A DNA stretch of 64,000 nt from Echiichthys vipera (lineage: Eukaryota; Chordata; Actinopteri; Perciformes; Trachinidae), in NCBI GenBank assembly GCA_963691815.1, contig OY829661.1, positions 26,776,961-26,840,960 of the forward strand, written 5' to 3'. The notes under the pieces were generated by a model, which worked only from the letters and a program-made list of their open reading frames with translations, was not told the origin of the DNA and searched no databases. The translations under genes and the position numbers were made by a program. Of this stretch, positions 35,027-47,200 are shown in pieces. Numbering within the stretch: position 1 is the first letter of the stretch; every line of letters begins with the position of its first letter.

Positions 35027-38000
35027 TTAAGCGCGTCCCGTCGGCTCGAGTTGGCTAAAGGACGTGATGAGGTCATAGTGGGCCCTCTCGTCATCCGTCA
35101 GCTCCATGTTTCCAGGCCTGACCACCACCGCCACGTTCAGCCCGGCTTCTTCAGCCGCTTTAGCCTCTGCAACGACAACAACACCAGATATATGTAGTTT
35201 ACCACAGTGTATGGTGCTGGAAAAGTGTGGAAAAGCACCTTGAAATACTTGAAAACTGATAAAGAAACACAGTGATGCGCCAACAAAGGCAGGAAAGAAG
35301 AAGCTTGTAACTCAGTAAACATGGAGGTAAACACCGCATGTTCCAACGCTTAACAAAAACCAGCTCCGCAAGAGTTTTTGTTTCAACATGTTTGTTAAGA
35401 CCTCAAGGATTCACACAGTGAGTTTATTGACTTACACCTAACGCTGTTTACATAAAAACTCCACAGGGCACCTTTAACGAGACAAGCGGCTTTGAGCTTA
35501 ATGCTGACATCAGCGTACTAATCAGGCCCCAAGGAAGTGCAGCAGCCAATTCGGCACAGTGGACAAACGGTGGAACTACAACTTCCTCGACGAGGCGTCT
35601 GTTAATCTGTGGATACATTTTTACAGTGAAATGACCGAACTTTACTGTCTTGAAGAGTCGCACGATTAAGGGTTTTTTCTCGGCCGTTCAGAGCGTGAGT
35701 TTGGCCGGAGAATCGGAGCAGCGGGGGCCGTGTTGCAGTCGCTCTACCGCACCGTTGTGACCAAAAGAGAGCTGAGGAAGACAAACTCGGAGTAGAGCCG
35801 CTGCTCCTTTGTGTTGAAAGGAGCCAGTTGAGGTGGTTCAGGATCATCTGGTAAGGATGAACCCTGGGCGCCACCCTAGGGAGGTGTTCCAGGCACACGA
35901 TGACGCGCCTCCGTGTGGATGGGCCCTAAATCATCTCATCCTCATTCAAGTTAGCCGGAGCGCTAAACCGAACACAGTTGTCTCGGTTAACTCTCCGGTG
36001 CGTAGGTCAGTCGCTGGGGTATTTTTTAGATGTGGTTAGTGATAGACCGTTATTATCGGACGATGCGGGCTGCTGCGTTTCGTCGATAGTTTTTTCCTGT
36101 CATTTACAGACAGGCGTCCACAGGCAGCTCCGTGCTGCTGGAGGCGCCTTTAAAGTACAATAAATGTTCCTTTTTTATAAATTAAGACTCGTAACATTTG
36201 TCATCCTCATTGTGTCATTTTTATGATGTAAATTGAGGGAGAAAAACTAGTATCGGCTTCGAATATCGACCATCAGCTGAGACTGATGAAGAAAAACAAC
36301 ACAGCATCGCCCTAGACGTGGTAGTTGAACTTTTTTGGCTTTGTGCGCCGCTGAGCAGCTTTACTGAGTTCTTTTAATACATGATACAACTACTACTAAC
36401 TACTGCGTTTAACATTTGCTTATCAGCGCACAGTACAGGTGACGCTAAAGGGAATAATGACATAAAACAAGTACTTTACTAAATCATAATAAAGAAAAAC
36501 CTAATTTCCGCAAAACTTTTCTTTTCACAGAGCAATTTGTTATAGAAGAGGAATCCATTCTAGTATGTAATACGTGATTCGTCTTCTCATTATTATGTAT
36601 TTATCAATATCGTGCACACGACTGTGTATAAACATTTTGTTGCTAACGCATTTACCTCGAGTGACGTCGGTCAGGAACGTGATTTCCTCCGGTCGACAGC
36701 CGATCCTCTCAGCGATCCTCTCGTAGCTCTTGCTGTCCACTTTAGGTCCTATACTGGTGTCAAAGTGACCGTCTAATAACTGAAACGATTCACAATAAAA
36801 ACATCTAATTAGTCACAACATCGACAGCATTAGTTTACGACCCTTTAGTTGTAAAAACCCAGGTTACACGCTGAGCGGCGGCTGTACTCACATCTAAAAC
36901 GTCTCCTTCCACAGAGTATCCAAACAGGAGCTTCTGTGCCTCCACGCTGCCGGAGGAGTAAATGTAAACTTTCAGACCCTTCCCTCTCCATCTTCTGATG
37001 GATGGAATTACATCCTGGTAGACCCTGTGTGCGACAACGACAAATCAGAGGATGAACATCATAGAAATGCTTTAATAACGCTCTTGAAACGATGTTTTAG
37101 GTCCAAAAATCGTCTCAGAAATCAGAGCTTTGTAAAGAACATGAGCACGGTTCGCATCGTTTATTGTTTATTTCCTTATTTATGTTTAAAAATATAAGAA
37201 TATTGATATGTTATTCTGTCTGCAAACGCTTATTAGCTTTCTCTTGTTTGTCACAATAACTTTCCACGATCAAATAAAAACAAGTACAAACATTATTCCC
37301 TTTAAACCATTGTTTACACGGGGCTCTTAAAGTTTAATGCCGGTGTAAAATCATCTCCTTTTTCAGCACTTACATCAAACATCCGTCCAGTTTTGTTTCA
37401 TAGTAACAACTATTACATTTGTTTTGTGTGTAGGGACTCTTCTCATGCTGCTGCAGAGGTTTGCTGTTATTTTCAGCAGCATTAGTGGTTAAAAAAGACC
37501 TTTGAATGCCTTCACCGTACTGCCCCGAGCTAATCACTGTTAGCCACGTCCGGCTGTTAGCGACTCTCTGTATTTCTCCGTTAGGTATTACACGGAAAAA
37601 ACTGTCTCAATGGATTATTTGATGTGTGTAAGTGCAGAAAAAGACCATTCGAAGATGTTGCACCGTAATTACTCTTTAAGTTATTATTATTTAAAATAAG
37701 AAGGATCAAATTGGCAGTAAGGCTGGAACTCACCATCATTTTCAATATGGATTCATCTCATTTTCTTTATTCTATTGATCAATTCATTGTTTGCTCCATA
37801 AAATATCATAAAATAAAGCAAGGCAACTTTATTTGTATCGCACTTTTCATACACAGGGCAGACTCAAAATGCTTCACAGCACAACATGGCATGAGTTAAA
37901 ATACATTACAGAAAGACAGAAGAAAAACAGACAATAATAAAAACAGTGCGGACGTTAAAAGTGCAAAGATTGAGCAGAAAGCTGAGGTGAACATAAAAGT

Positions 38001-41000
38001 TTTAAAAGTGCTCAGAGTGGCTGAAAGAAGTCTATTCCAGCTGTTTGATGCATAATGACTGAAAGATGCTTTCCCTTGATTTGAGTTTAACAGATTCTGA
38101 CAGACTCAGAGGATCTCAGTGATCCTGAAGGCTGATGTAGTGAGAGCATATCAGTGGTATACCTCGGCCCTGGACCGTGTAGTTATTTATATGCGAGCAG
38201 GAGGATTTTGAAATCAATTCTCTGACGTACAGGAAGCCAGTGTCATGATTTAAGAATTGGTGTAATGTGCTCACATTATAAAATAAAATAAAGGTTAAAA
38301 AAAAGTCCAAAACCACAAAATGAACAGTTTACTGTCACTTAAGACAAAGAAAAGGGGCAAAAATCTCACATTCTGGTGTAAATTCATGTTTTTGTTCTTT
38401 TAAAACGACTTCATCGGTCCACAGATGATTTTTCTGTCGACTCACTAATCAATTATATCAGCTCTAACTGGCCAGCAAATGAGATAGATAGATATTACCA
38501 TATACCATAGATTATACCATATATATATATAATCTAGCAATTCAACTGGAGCCCTGACTTTAGTGTTACATCCCTTTCCTTTGTTTGCCCTCAGTGGACC
38601 CTTTAAATGCAGCCATTTCAAGATTTGAGCAGCAACTCTGCATTAAATGAACGACTCTCCTGGACTTAAAGTTCTCTGTTTGGGACTCAAATTAGTCTTA
38701 AATGTTACGTTGTTGTTGTGAAAGCGTGCTGGTTGATTGCCCGTGTAGCTACATTCAGTATCCGTGTCCTGTTTCTGGAAAAACCTCAATAACTTCAGTT
38801 TGAACATAAAAACGCATGAATATTGAAGTGAGGAAAAATGACCAGTGTACTTACTCGCCTTTGATTCTCCCAGAAGCGTAAGCCGCCCTCCACATGTGGC
38901 CCTGGAGCTGTTTGAGTGCTGTCGACTTCCTGTCCGCCGCCATCTGCCACAGCACATTATCCATCACTTCCCTAATGGCCTTCTCCTCGTCCGTGTGCAC
39001 CGTCTGGTCCACGGCGTGGACGGGGCACGACCGGTTCTGTCTCATGTCCTCTTCGATCTGCAACAATGGGCTCACTTTTCACAACGGGCTTGTTTTTAAA
39101 AAATCACATTTATTTAATCAAGAAAATACGTCTGGCTTTTTCTTTTGTTGTCCACTGGAACACAAAACTAATGAAAAATAAGAAATGCAGCAAAATTAAG
39201 ACCCTTTGTGCTTCGAGTCTCAATAATTGGAGCAAACCTGAGAAATTTTAATACTTAAATCAACTGTTTTTTTGCAGTGCTGCATCCTCCGCACCCTGAC
39301 GCATTTGTTTTGTTGTTGTCTTTATTCCCGAGCATTAAATCCAATAAACTTCTGACTTTCTGCTGTTGGTAAAGAGTGTTTACATCCATATTGTGTGAAC
39401 ACTGTAGAAATGATAAGATCTGTTTACACGCACAGTACCCAATTTTAAAGGGGGAACCAAACGTAAATAGACGGGTTAACATTCAAATGTGGCTGCAAAT
39501 GCTTCGCAGTATCTTCTGTGCAGATCCCCAAGAAAGAAAATGACCTAACAGGAAGCAGATTAATTTGAAATAATTCAATTCTCTGAGAAATGTAACAGTG
39601 GTTTGTTGGGAAAGTGTAGCACTATGGTGCAGAGCTCAAACGAGGCGTTGATTGATGGATAATTAACTATTTTGATGCTTGATTACATCGTTTTTGTCAA
39701 TATTACACTTGAAAATTTGCTGTTTTTGTTAAATTTTACGTAATTTAATTCAATATATTTGTCTTTTGGACTCGAGGTCGGTAAAAACAAGCAACATGAA
39801 CACATCATCTTTGAATTTAGGTTGTTATTATAGAAAGTTTCCCATTTAGTTAATTTATTAAGGTAAAAATGGACGGATTAATGAATAATAGAACTAGTTT
39901 CAGCCCTAATACAGTGACATAGATGCGCCAAAGTCTTCCCTATTCATTCACAGAGCTGTTGACAGTACGGGGTGTGTTCGTCGTCACTCTTTTACCTGTT
40001 TCTTAAGGAGGTGAACATCTTGTTTGCACTCGTCTTCCTCCCAGTGACTGGACAAGTACTCCTCAAGATGCTCCCTGATGTATGGAAATAAGATATCCTG
40101 AAAAAGGCAAAGTGGACTCATTAGATGGCTCCTCACAGAGAGACAAATAAATTATTCAGACACAAAAATGTACCGTTTCATAAGAGGGTTGGGATGTATC
40201 TTCAAAATGACATTAAAACGTCGATCGTAGATATTTTTCTATTACACCGGGCTGCGCTACGGCAATATCTACATAATTTAGACGACTTTACATTCTTATT
40301 ACTGCACGTTATGTTCATTTTGCATTATAGTTCTTAATAGAATTACAACATGCTTAGTGTTTTACTTTTGTACTTCTCATTTGTCAAGTAATTCACACAA
40401 GAGTATACAAAAAAAATCATAATAAATACGATTTATTCATTGAATTACCAGAAAATATGGTGCATTGTGATAAAGTGAACACAGCATATGTTTTTATCAG
40501 TTAGTGACAAAATATTCTGACAAACATAGCTCAGATTTTAAAGGAGTTAATTACGTAATATGAATAAAAAGTGAATTATGAAGTAAAAGAGTATACAAAA
40601 AAAGGCTTTACCAATTGGTTATTTTAAAAATATAGACTGTTTATTCATTACATTAGCAGAAAATATGGTACATTGCGATAAAGTGAACACAGCATATGTT
40701 AGTGACTAAATATTCTGACCATCATAGCTCAGATTTTGAAGGAATTAATTATGTAATATGAATAGAAAGTGAATTATGAAGCACAAGAGTATAAAAAAAG
40801 GCTTTAACTATTGGTTATTTCATAATTAGACTGTTTATTCATTGAATTACCAGAAAATATTCTACACTGATATTGTTAAAGATATAAAAAGACCTGTATT
40901 GGATAAATTATATATGTATAAAAGATTAAATATTCTTTGTTTTGTTTGTTTGTAGTGCATAACTGTAATGGTGCGTTTGTGCCATATGGGAGAAATGAAC

Positions 41001-41400
41001 ATCTGGCTAAATTCACTTTTAACAGCTGTGTGATTACAAAATTGGTTACTTAAGAGTTAAAAACATACTTTGTATCAACATTACAGCAAAATAACCTTTA
41101 AATGTGTGTTTAACTACTGCACATTCATGACATGAACGTTATTTACAAGTTAAAAACTCGTAATTCCGACAGCTCCGATGTTAAGTGAACGCAGCATATG
41201 GTCTGTTTTTACCAGTCAGTGACTAAATAATGTGACATTTACAGCTCAGGTTTGATAATTAGCTTATAAATGACTGTGCTAAAAACACAAAAACACTCCC
41301 GGCTGATGTTTCTTACCTTTACAAATGTGATGGGTGTCGTGGTTCCTTCGATATCCAGCAAGAGAGCAGTGGTACAGGCAGGGATTGAAACAGTGGCCAT
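35027..41400 (-). CDS. enoph1: enoph1, enolase-phosphatase E1 (methionine salvage)
   Basis: Bifunctional HAD-family enzyme that enolises and dephosphorylates 2,3-diketo-5-methylthiopentyl-1-phosphate in the methionine salvage pathway, in cytosol. Exons on the minus strand in order: 41317-41400, 39996-40097, 38855-39057, 36892-37024, 36656-36779, 35027-35166. Phases join to 261 residues, the same as human. Nucleophile motif LLDIEGTTTP (Asp16, Glu18), family block ALKQLQGHMWRAAY, second HAD motif YIYSSGSVEAQKLLFG, Lys in SIGPKVDSKSY, third motif FLTDVTR, and end VVVRPGNMELTDDERAHYD. Start is the first Met, immediately preceding the HAD strand. The 5' UTR region has CAG/CGG triplet runs at 41464-41497. 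No broken residues were seen. It is divergent from hnrnpd. Confidence 0.96.
35195..35250. repeat. fragment of the 3113-3610 repeat
   Basis: Short match (TGCTGGAAAAGTGTGG, CACCTTGAAATACTTGAAAA) in the last enoph1 intron. Confidence 0.4.
35699..35935 (+). mobile_element. RTE-like LINE fragment, internally deleted, opposite orientation
   Basis: Plus sense: REFGRRI block, then a jump from GAGGAAGACAAA to CTCGGAGTAGAG, losing the middle present in 59225-59838. Lies in the last enoph1 intron. Confidence 0.65.
37340..37660. mobile_element. foldback element, centre-deleted copy
   Basis: Left end (GGTGTAAAATCATCTCC) followed closely by the right-arm block (TTTTGTGTGTAGGGACTCTT and on). Lies in the enoph1 intron between exons 38855-39057 and 36892-37024. 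Confidence 0.55.
37826..38280. repeat. dispersed repeat of unknown family
   Basis: Begins GGCAACTTTATTTGTATCGC, a start common in fish interspersed repeats, and runs to about GGTGTAATGTGCTCAC. No second copy in this window and no coding. In an enoph1 intron. Confidence 0.35.
40440..41250. repeat. about 200-bp degenerate tandem repeat in enoph1 intron 1
   Basis: Block CAGAAAATATGG plus AAAGTGAACACAGCATATG recurs near 40450 and 40665, with partial copies at 40850 and 41185. A/T-rich, no coding. Confidence 0.6.
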
Positions 41401-41463
41401 TTTTTAAGGAGAGTCTGCAGCAGCTGTGCTAGCTGACGTTAGCTGACGTTAGCTTCGGGTTAG

Positions 41464-41497
41464 CAGCAGCAGCAGCAGCGGCGGCGGCGGCGGCGGT
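41464..41497. repeat. CAG/CGG triplet run in enoph1 5' region
   Basis: A run of AGC triplets followed by GGC triplets 60-100 bases upstream of the enoph1 start. On the enoph1 strand it reads as GCC then GCT triplets, probably in the 5' UTR or core promoter. Confidence 0.8.
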
Positions 41498-41633
41498 GTT
41501 GAGGGTTAGCGCTCCTCGCTGGGTGTCTTTCCCCGGGAACAGGTGAAGCAGAGTGAAGGTTATCCGGGAGTTAAGAGACGGAGCACCTGGGTTAGTTATC
41601 TATCTGTGCTCTGCCATCACCTCGCAGCTTCTG

Positions 41634-41637
<4 letters not shown>

Positions 41638-41673
<36 letters not shown>

Positions 41674-41705
41674 AGAGAGAGAGAGAGAGAGAGGGAGAGA
41701 GGGAG
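41638..41705. repeat. (GA)n repeat
   Basis: GA run with GGGA interruptions upstream of enoph1. Confidence 0.9.
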
Positions 41706-42364
41706 GTGACCACACATGTTCCGTCAGTTGAGCTGCAGTGACGTGGGGGCGCTGTTGAGCCGTTTGTTGCCAGAAACATCGCGAGAGAAGAAGAAGACGA
41801 AGAAGAAGAAGAAGCAGGAACCGGAAATCGATTAAACGTTCTCAAAAACTTTATTCGTAATCAATAAAAACATTACAAACATATTCGCGGCCTTCTATTG
41901 ATTGATAACTACATATTAAAAGAAAATGGAAAATAATAAAATATGCACTACTTATATAATAAAGTATAAATAAACTATATAATAACTATATATTATAACT
42001 ATATAATAAACGGATGAAACCTTTAATTTCATTTTTTAAAAGAGTGTAATAAAATTAAAAAATGTAATTCCCAATACCATACCAATATATTGTTTCTATA
42101 TATAATAGAATATATTAGTTATTATTATTTTATGTATTATGTTATATATGTTTTGTGAATATAAGATATTATTTGAACCACACTCCAAAAAAACCTATAA
42201 AATAAGAAAAAAATGGAAATATAATAATAATAATATTTAATATATTATATTAGTTATTATTATGTTTATTATTATTCATGTTTTGTTAATTAAAGTTATT
42301 ATTATTTATTGACATTATTATTATTGTTATCCTCAAAGCAATTTCAGTCAAAAAAAAAAAAAAA

Positions 42365-42440
42365 ACCAGTCCAGTTGTTTTTGACTGAAATTGCTTTGAG
42401 GATAACGACGACCTGGACGAATGAGAACATTCACAGTATT
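42365..42440 (+). mobile_element. possible Penelope-like element 3' fragment (copy 2)
   Basis: Shares CCAGTTGTTTTTGACTGAAA and the GATAACGACGACCTGGACGA end with 33990-34045. Between enoph1 and hnrnpd. Confidence 0.35.
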
Positions 42441-42596
42441 ATTATTGTTGTTATTATTAGTGTTATATTATTTTATTATTATTTTTTAAATTATTATTAT
42501 TATTATTGTTATTATTATTTTTTTATTATTATTATTATTTATTTATTTTAATTATTATTATTGTTATAAAAAATGTTTTAATTATTATTATTATTA

Positions 42597-42627
<31 letters not shown>

Positions 42628-42630
42628 GAC
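42430..42630. repeat. ATT-rich triplet repeat
   Basis: Imperfect (ATT)n with GTT changes; predicted frames here are artefacts. Confidence 0.9.
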
Positions 42631-42947
42631 TACAGACCAGTTGGCGGCGATAAAGCCAAAAAAAGTTTTTTGCCAACCGCCAAAAAAAACAGCGAAGAAG
42701 AAGAAGAAGAAAACAAAACGACGCTCGTGCATCAACCCTCATATTTTATCAACTTAAACTCAATTTTACCTTCATTAAACACAATTCTGCTTAAACTCAG
42801 ACTAATTTAACAATTAAATTCACTCAAGACGAACTAATTACCTGCTCTCATTAACGCCAGGAGTCTCAGTTTCACCGATATTACATGAAAAAAACAAGCT
42901 AGCTTAGCTTAGCTTAGCTTCTGACGTAGCTGTGAAAAACAACAACA

Positions 42948-45900
42948 ATGTCGGACGATTACGAGTTCAGCGAAGACACGAGCCTGATGAGGATGGAGGA
43001 GGACGGGGAGGCGAACAGCGACGACCCGATGTCCGCGGCCGGGGACTGCGGCCTGATGGGGGGCGAGGCCGAGGGCTCCCGGATAGACGCCAGTAAAAAC
43101 GAGGAGGACGAGGGGTACGGGGACATTATTACACTTTATTTTAATTTGTTTTTTAGATTTTTTTATTTGATAGTGACTTTATTTTTGCCTTGTTAAATTT
43201 ACATTGTATTTTATTTTGTTTTATTGTATTTTGTTTTGCAAATTCACTTTCACAATACATTCAAATAATAAAACACATATCTAATTTGATAGAAATTATT
43301 ATTTAAAACATTTTATTTAGATTTATTTTAAGAATATTTAATTTGAAAGTGACTTTTTTTTGTCTTTTTTAAAATTACATTTTATTTCATTTTGTTTTTC
43401 TGTATTTTATTTAGTTTTATTTTATCTTCCAAATGCAAATCCACTCTCACAATACATCAAAATTGTGAAAAACACAACAATGAACACACTTTAAAATTAA
43501 AAATGTATCTAATCTGTTAGATATTATGATTTAAAACATCTAATTTTATTTTATTTAGTGTTATTTTTGAATTTAATTAATAATTTTGATAGTGACATTA
43601 TTATGCTTTTTAAAATTTTATTTTAATGTAATTTAATTTTATTAATATTATTATTATACATTCAAAAGCAAATTCACTTGTCAAACACATTAAAATTGTG
43701 AAAAACACAACATGAACACACAATGATGTATCTAATTTGATAGACATTATTGTTGTTTAAAACATTTAATTTAGATTTATTTTTTTAGAATTTTTAATTG
43801 ATAGGGACTTTATTTTATATTGTTAAATTTACATTTAATTTTATTATTTTATTTTATCTTTTAAATGAAAATTCCCTTTCACAATACATTAAAATCTTGA
43901 AAAACAATGAACACACATATGGACTTATCTAATTTGATAGACATTATTATTATTATTTAAAACATTTAATTTACTTTAATTTAGATTTTTTTTTTTAGAA
44001 TTTTTAATTTGAAAGTGACATTATGCTTTTTTAAATCTTATTTGAATGTAATTTAATTTTTTTATATATTTTTTTATTTTATTTATTTTACTTTTCCTGA
44101 TATTTCTTCTGTACTTTAACTTAATAAGTAACATTTGTAATCCAGGGCTTTTTACACGAAGTGAAGTATTTCTAGAATAATGATTAATAATGACAATAAA
44201 TAACCTTTTGATACTTTTAACACGTTTTGCTGATAATACTTTTAATCCAGTAAGGTTTTGGTTGCAGGACTTTTACACATAGTGGAGTATTTTCACAGTT
44301 AACTTAATTTAATCGTCAATATGTTTAGTTATGTTTTCTTTAAATGTGCTGTTTTGTCAATAGGAAGATGTTTGTAGGAGGGCTCAGCTGGGACACGACT
44401 AAGAAGGACCTGAAAGATTACTTTTCCAAGTACGGGGAGGTCGTCGACTGCACTTTAAAACTGGACCCCATGACCGGCCGCTCAAGAGGCTTTGGCTTCG
44501 TGCTCTTCAAAGAACCGGAAAGTGTTGACAAGGTATTGTCCTGCTTCCACGTAGCACAGATTGTGTCATTGCTTTATTTTTGGGAATCTGTGCTGGTTTA
44601 TGCTTATTTTTAGGCTTAGTTCAACGACTTACAGTAGAAAAATGCTTATTATCTGCTGATAACAGCCTTTTAAACAGCATTATTTGCTACTTTTCTCTGT
44701 TGTAGATCATCGTAAACTCACTATCCTTGAATTTAGTGCAAAATTAGCTATTTTAATACGTCTCCGCTGGGTCTATGAACTGGAATTGTAAACTTAAAAC
44801 TAAACAATCACCTCCAAGAAGTTGTCGACTAACACTTAAAGGTTATATTGCTACGTGCACCCTTTTGTCAACTGATGATTTTGCTGTGAAGGTCGCCACA
44901 CAGAAGGAACACAAACTCAACGGAAAGGTCATAGACCCCAAAAAAGCCAAGGCCATGAAGAGCAAGGAGCCCGTAAAGAAGATCTTTGTCGGCGGTCTCT
45001 CTCCAGACACTCCGGAAGAGAAAGTCAGAGAGTACTTTGGTGCCTTCGGAGAGGTACGTTTGCAGATTTACCTTTTCACTGGTGCCGTGGCTCGTTGAGA
45101 ATCATATTTCTTTCTCTTTTTATCCATTTCATGAATTTCTTTCTAGTGTCTGCATGACTGTGAAGGCTCCTGACATCTAAAAGCACTAGTGAATCCAAAA
45201 TCAACTTGCCCATAGTTTCTTTTTTTATAAATTAAACACTTCTCACATATTTTTGTACATGCTTACTGATTACGTTTACAGATAGAGTCAATTGAACTTC
45301 CCATGGAGAACAAAACAAACAAGAGGAGAGGCTTCTGCTTCATCACGTTCAAAGAGGAGGAACCAGTTAAAGGGATCATGGAGAAAAAGTACCACAACAT
45401 CGGGCTAAGCAAGGTACCGTCATTGTGTTTGGCACATACACTTTTATATCTGATCACGGTGGAAATGAAACTTCATTTGTTCCTTTAGTGTGAAATAAAA
45501 GTGGCAATGTCCAAGGAGCAGTACCAGCAGCAGCAGTACTGGGGAGGCAGAGGTGGATACTCATCCAGGTCTCGAGGAAGAGGCGGTGGTGAGTGGAGAA
45601 AACTCTGCTGTGACGTGTGTGGAAACATGTGAATAATGCACATTTAAAGCCCCTCTGAAGAGAAAATTGTAGTCTTTTCTGAAAGGAGTCGTTCAACATT
45701 TTTGCTTATTTACTTCCTTGATGATAGTTAGATGAAAAGGTTGCTCAACCTCATGTCTGTACAGTAAATATGAAGTTAAAGCCAGCTTAGTTAGCCCGGC
45801 GCTACGCTAACATGCTCCCCAAAGGGCATTTGCAGAGCGCAGACTTGTACCAATGCGTCCCTATCTCACAGCAGGGGTGTTTATATAGAACATGCGTCAC

Positions 45901-47062
45901 ATTTGCATCCAGGCAAAGGCGGCAGTTTGACGTCCCGTGTGTGAAACCGAGACGTAACATTCCTCCTTTCCCAAAAGACGTCTTTCTGGGATCTGCGTAA
46001 ACATGTGACATGAGGCACAAAGTTCGGCGTACAGTGACGTCCAACATCTGCCTGTGAAGAAGTTCGCCCTGTGTTTCTCTGCCGTGATCGTCGGCGTCTC
46101 GCAGGTTTCACAGGCTTTCCAGTCGCTCCTCACTGCGCTCCATATTTTGCCGTCTCTCGTTCCTGTAATCAGCTGTTTCCTGCTTTTAAAACTCCCGGCT
46201 GTGGGTCACACAACAGTTTACGTCATTGACACCTGTGCAGTCGATCCGCATCGACTCCATTTACATGGAATCAAGCTGCCAATAAGTGCAGGGTCCGAGC
46301 CGTCACATTAGGAGCTACATCAGGCCGGTATTATATCTGCGTGAATGTTTGAAATCGCGGACCAGGCCGCAACAAAAGCAGCCAAATTACCCTCTTACTG
46401 TCTCCCTCGAATTCACTAGTAGGAGGTTCCACTTTGACAGGCATTCCAATGAACGTTGCCTAGTTTGAGGTCCAAAAATTCAGACTTCCAACGGCACTTG
46501 AACGCAGCATTTCTCTCTCAATGCGCGTGTCGGAGGAGGAGGGAGCGTCAGAGGGCAGGCAGGGGGAGCCCCTGCTGCACCCTTCGACCAGGTGTCATGC
46601 ACACAGGACAGTAGTTTTTCATTAATCCTGCTGACAAACAAACAAACAAACGGAGCCGTAAACATGATCTCTGCGGAGGTAATAAGCACTTCATCTTTGT
46701 GATTTCAGCGTGTCATTTAAATCCTGTTTGACTGCAGGCCCCAATCAGAACTGGAACCAGGGTTATGGCAACTACTGGAATCAAGGCTATGGGAATTATG
46801 GCAATTATGGTTACGGTAATCAAGGATATGGAGGATACGGTACCTACGATTACCCTGGTTACAACAACTATTACGGATACGGGGACTACAACGGTAAGTC
46901 AAACCCCCCGTAGAGCTTCACTTTCACGTCAACGTTCCCATTTATTTTGCTGTTCCTTTTGATGAAAACATCAGATTTCGTGCCACGCTTTTAGATCAGT
47001 CCGGCGGATACGGCAAGTCGCCACGGCGTGGCGGTCACACCAACAGTTACAAGCCGTATTAA
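42948..47062 (+). CDS. hnrnpd: hnrnpd (AUF1), AU-rich-element RNA-binding hnRNP D
   Basis: hnRNP D binds AU-rich elements and controls mRNA decay; it shuttles between nucleus and cytoplasm. Exons: 42948-43114, 44364-44532, 44892-45053, 45282-45413, 45489-45588, 46738-46893, 46995-47062, giving 317 residues with joined phases. N-terminal acidic region, SRIDASKNEEDEG, RRM1 from residue 57 (RNP2 MFVGGL, RNP1 RGFGFVLF), RRM2 from 142 (IFVGGL, RGFCFITF), MSKEQYQQQQ, an RGG patch, a Gly/Tyr/Asn/Gln-rich exon and the PY-type nuclear signal ending NSYKPY. These fit HNRNPD better than HNRNPDL. The 156-bp exon 46738-46893 equals the cassette exon of mammalian isoforms; skipping keeps frame. The mammalian 19-residue exon 2 was not seen between 43114 and 44364. 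Confidence 0.94.
43120..44050. repeat. about 200-230 bp A/T-rich tandem repeat in hnrnpd intron 1
   Basis: A block reading TCTAATTTGATAGACATTAT followed by TTTAAAACATTT recurs near 43271, 43501, 43729 and 43927, with TTCACTTTCACAATACATT-type blocks between. About four degenerate copies. Confidence 0.75.
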
Positions 47063-47087
47063 CAGAGGAGACTCGTCTTCCCAGTAG

Positions 47088-47200
47088 GTATGTAAAGACA
47101 AGAATACACCCTCTTGCTTTAAACTTAAACGTAGTTATATTTACTTTGCTGTTTGGTAACATTATGTATAATTTTCTTCTTGTAAATTTCTTTTTCTCAG
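47088..47200 (+). other. candidate 3' UTR intron of hnrnpd
   Basis: A donor of form AG|GTATGT starts 26 bases after the stop codon, and a pyrimidine-rich acceptor ending TTTTTCTCAG closes at 47200. Mammalian HNRNPD is known to splice in its 3' UTR, with effects on nonsense-mediated decay. That this intron is used here is inference. With the stop only about 25 bases before the junction, splicing would not by itself satisfy the usual 50-nt decay rule. Confidence 0.4.

Larger units (their letters stand above)
41401..42947. other. enoph1-hnrnpd divergent intergenic region
   Basis: Divergent promoters should lie at both ends. The middle is A/T-rich with ATT triplet runs (42120-42300, 42430-42630) and a possible Penelope-like fragment. 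AGCTTAGCTT copies at 42899-42920 lie just before the hnrnpd start. No gene seen. Confidence 0.5.

Noticed and set aside
45812..46133. Small frames in the hnrnpd intron 45589-46737
   Set aside because: Frames on both strands overlap, no conserved motif and no splice support.
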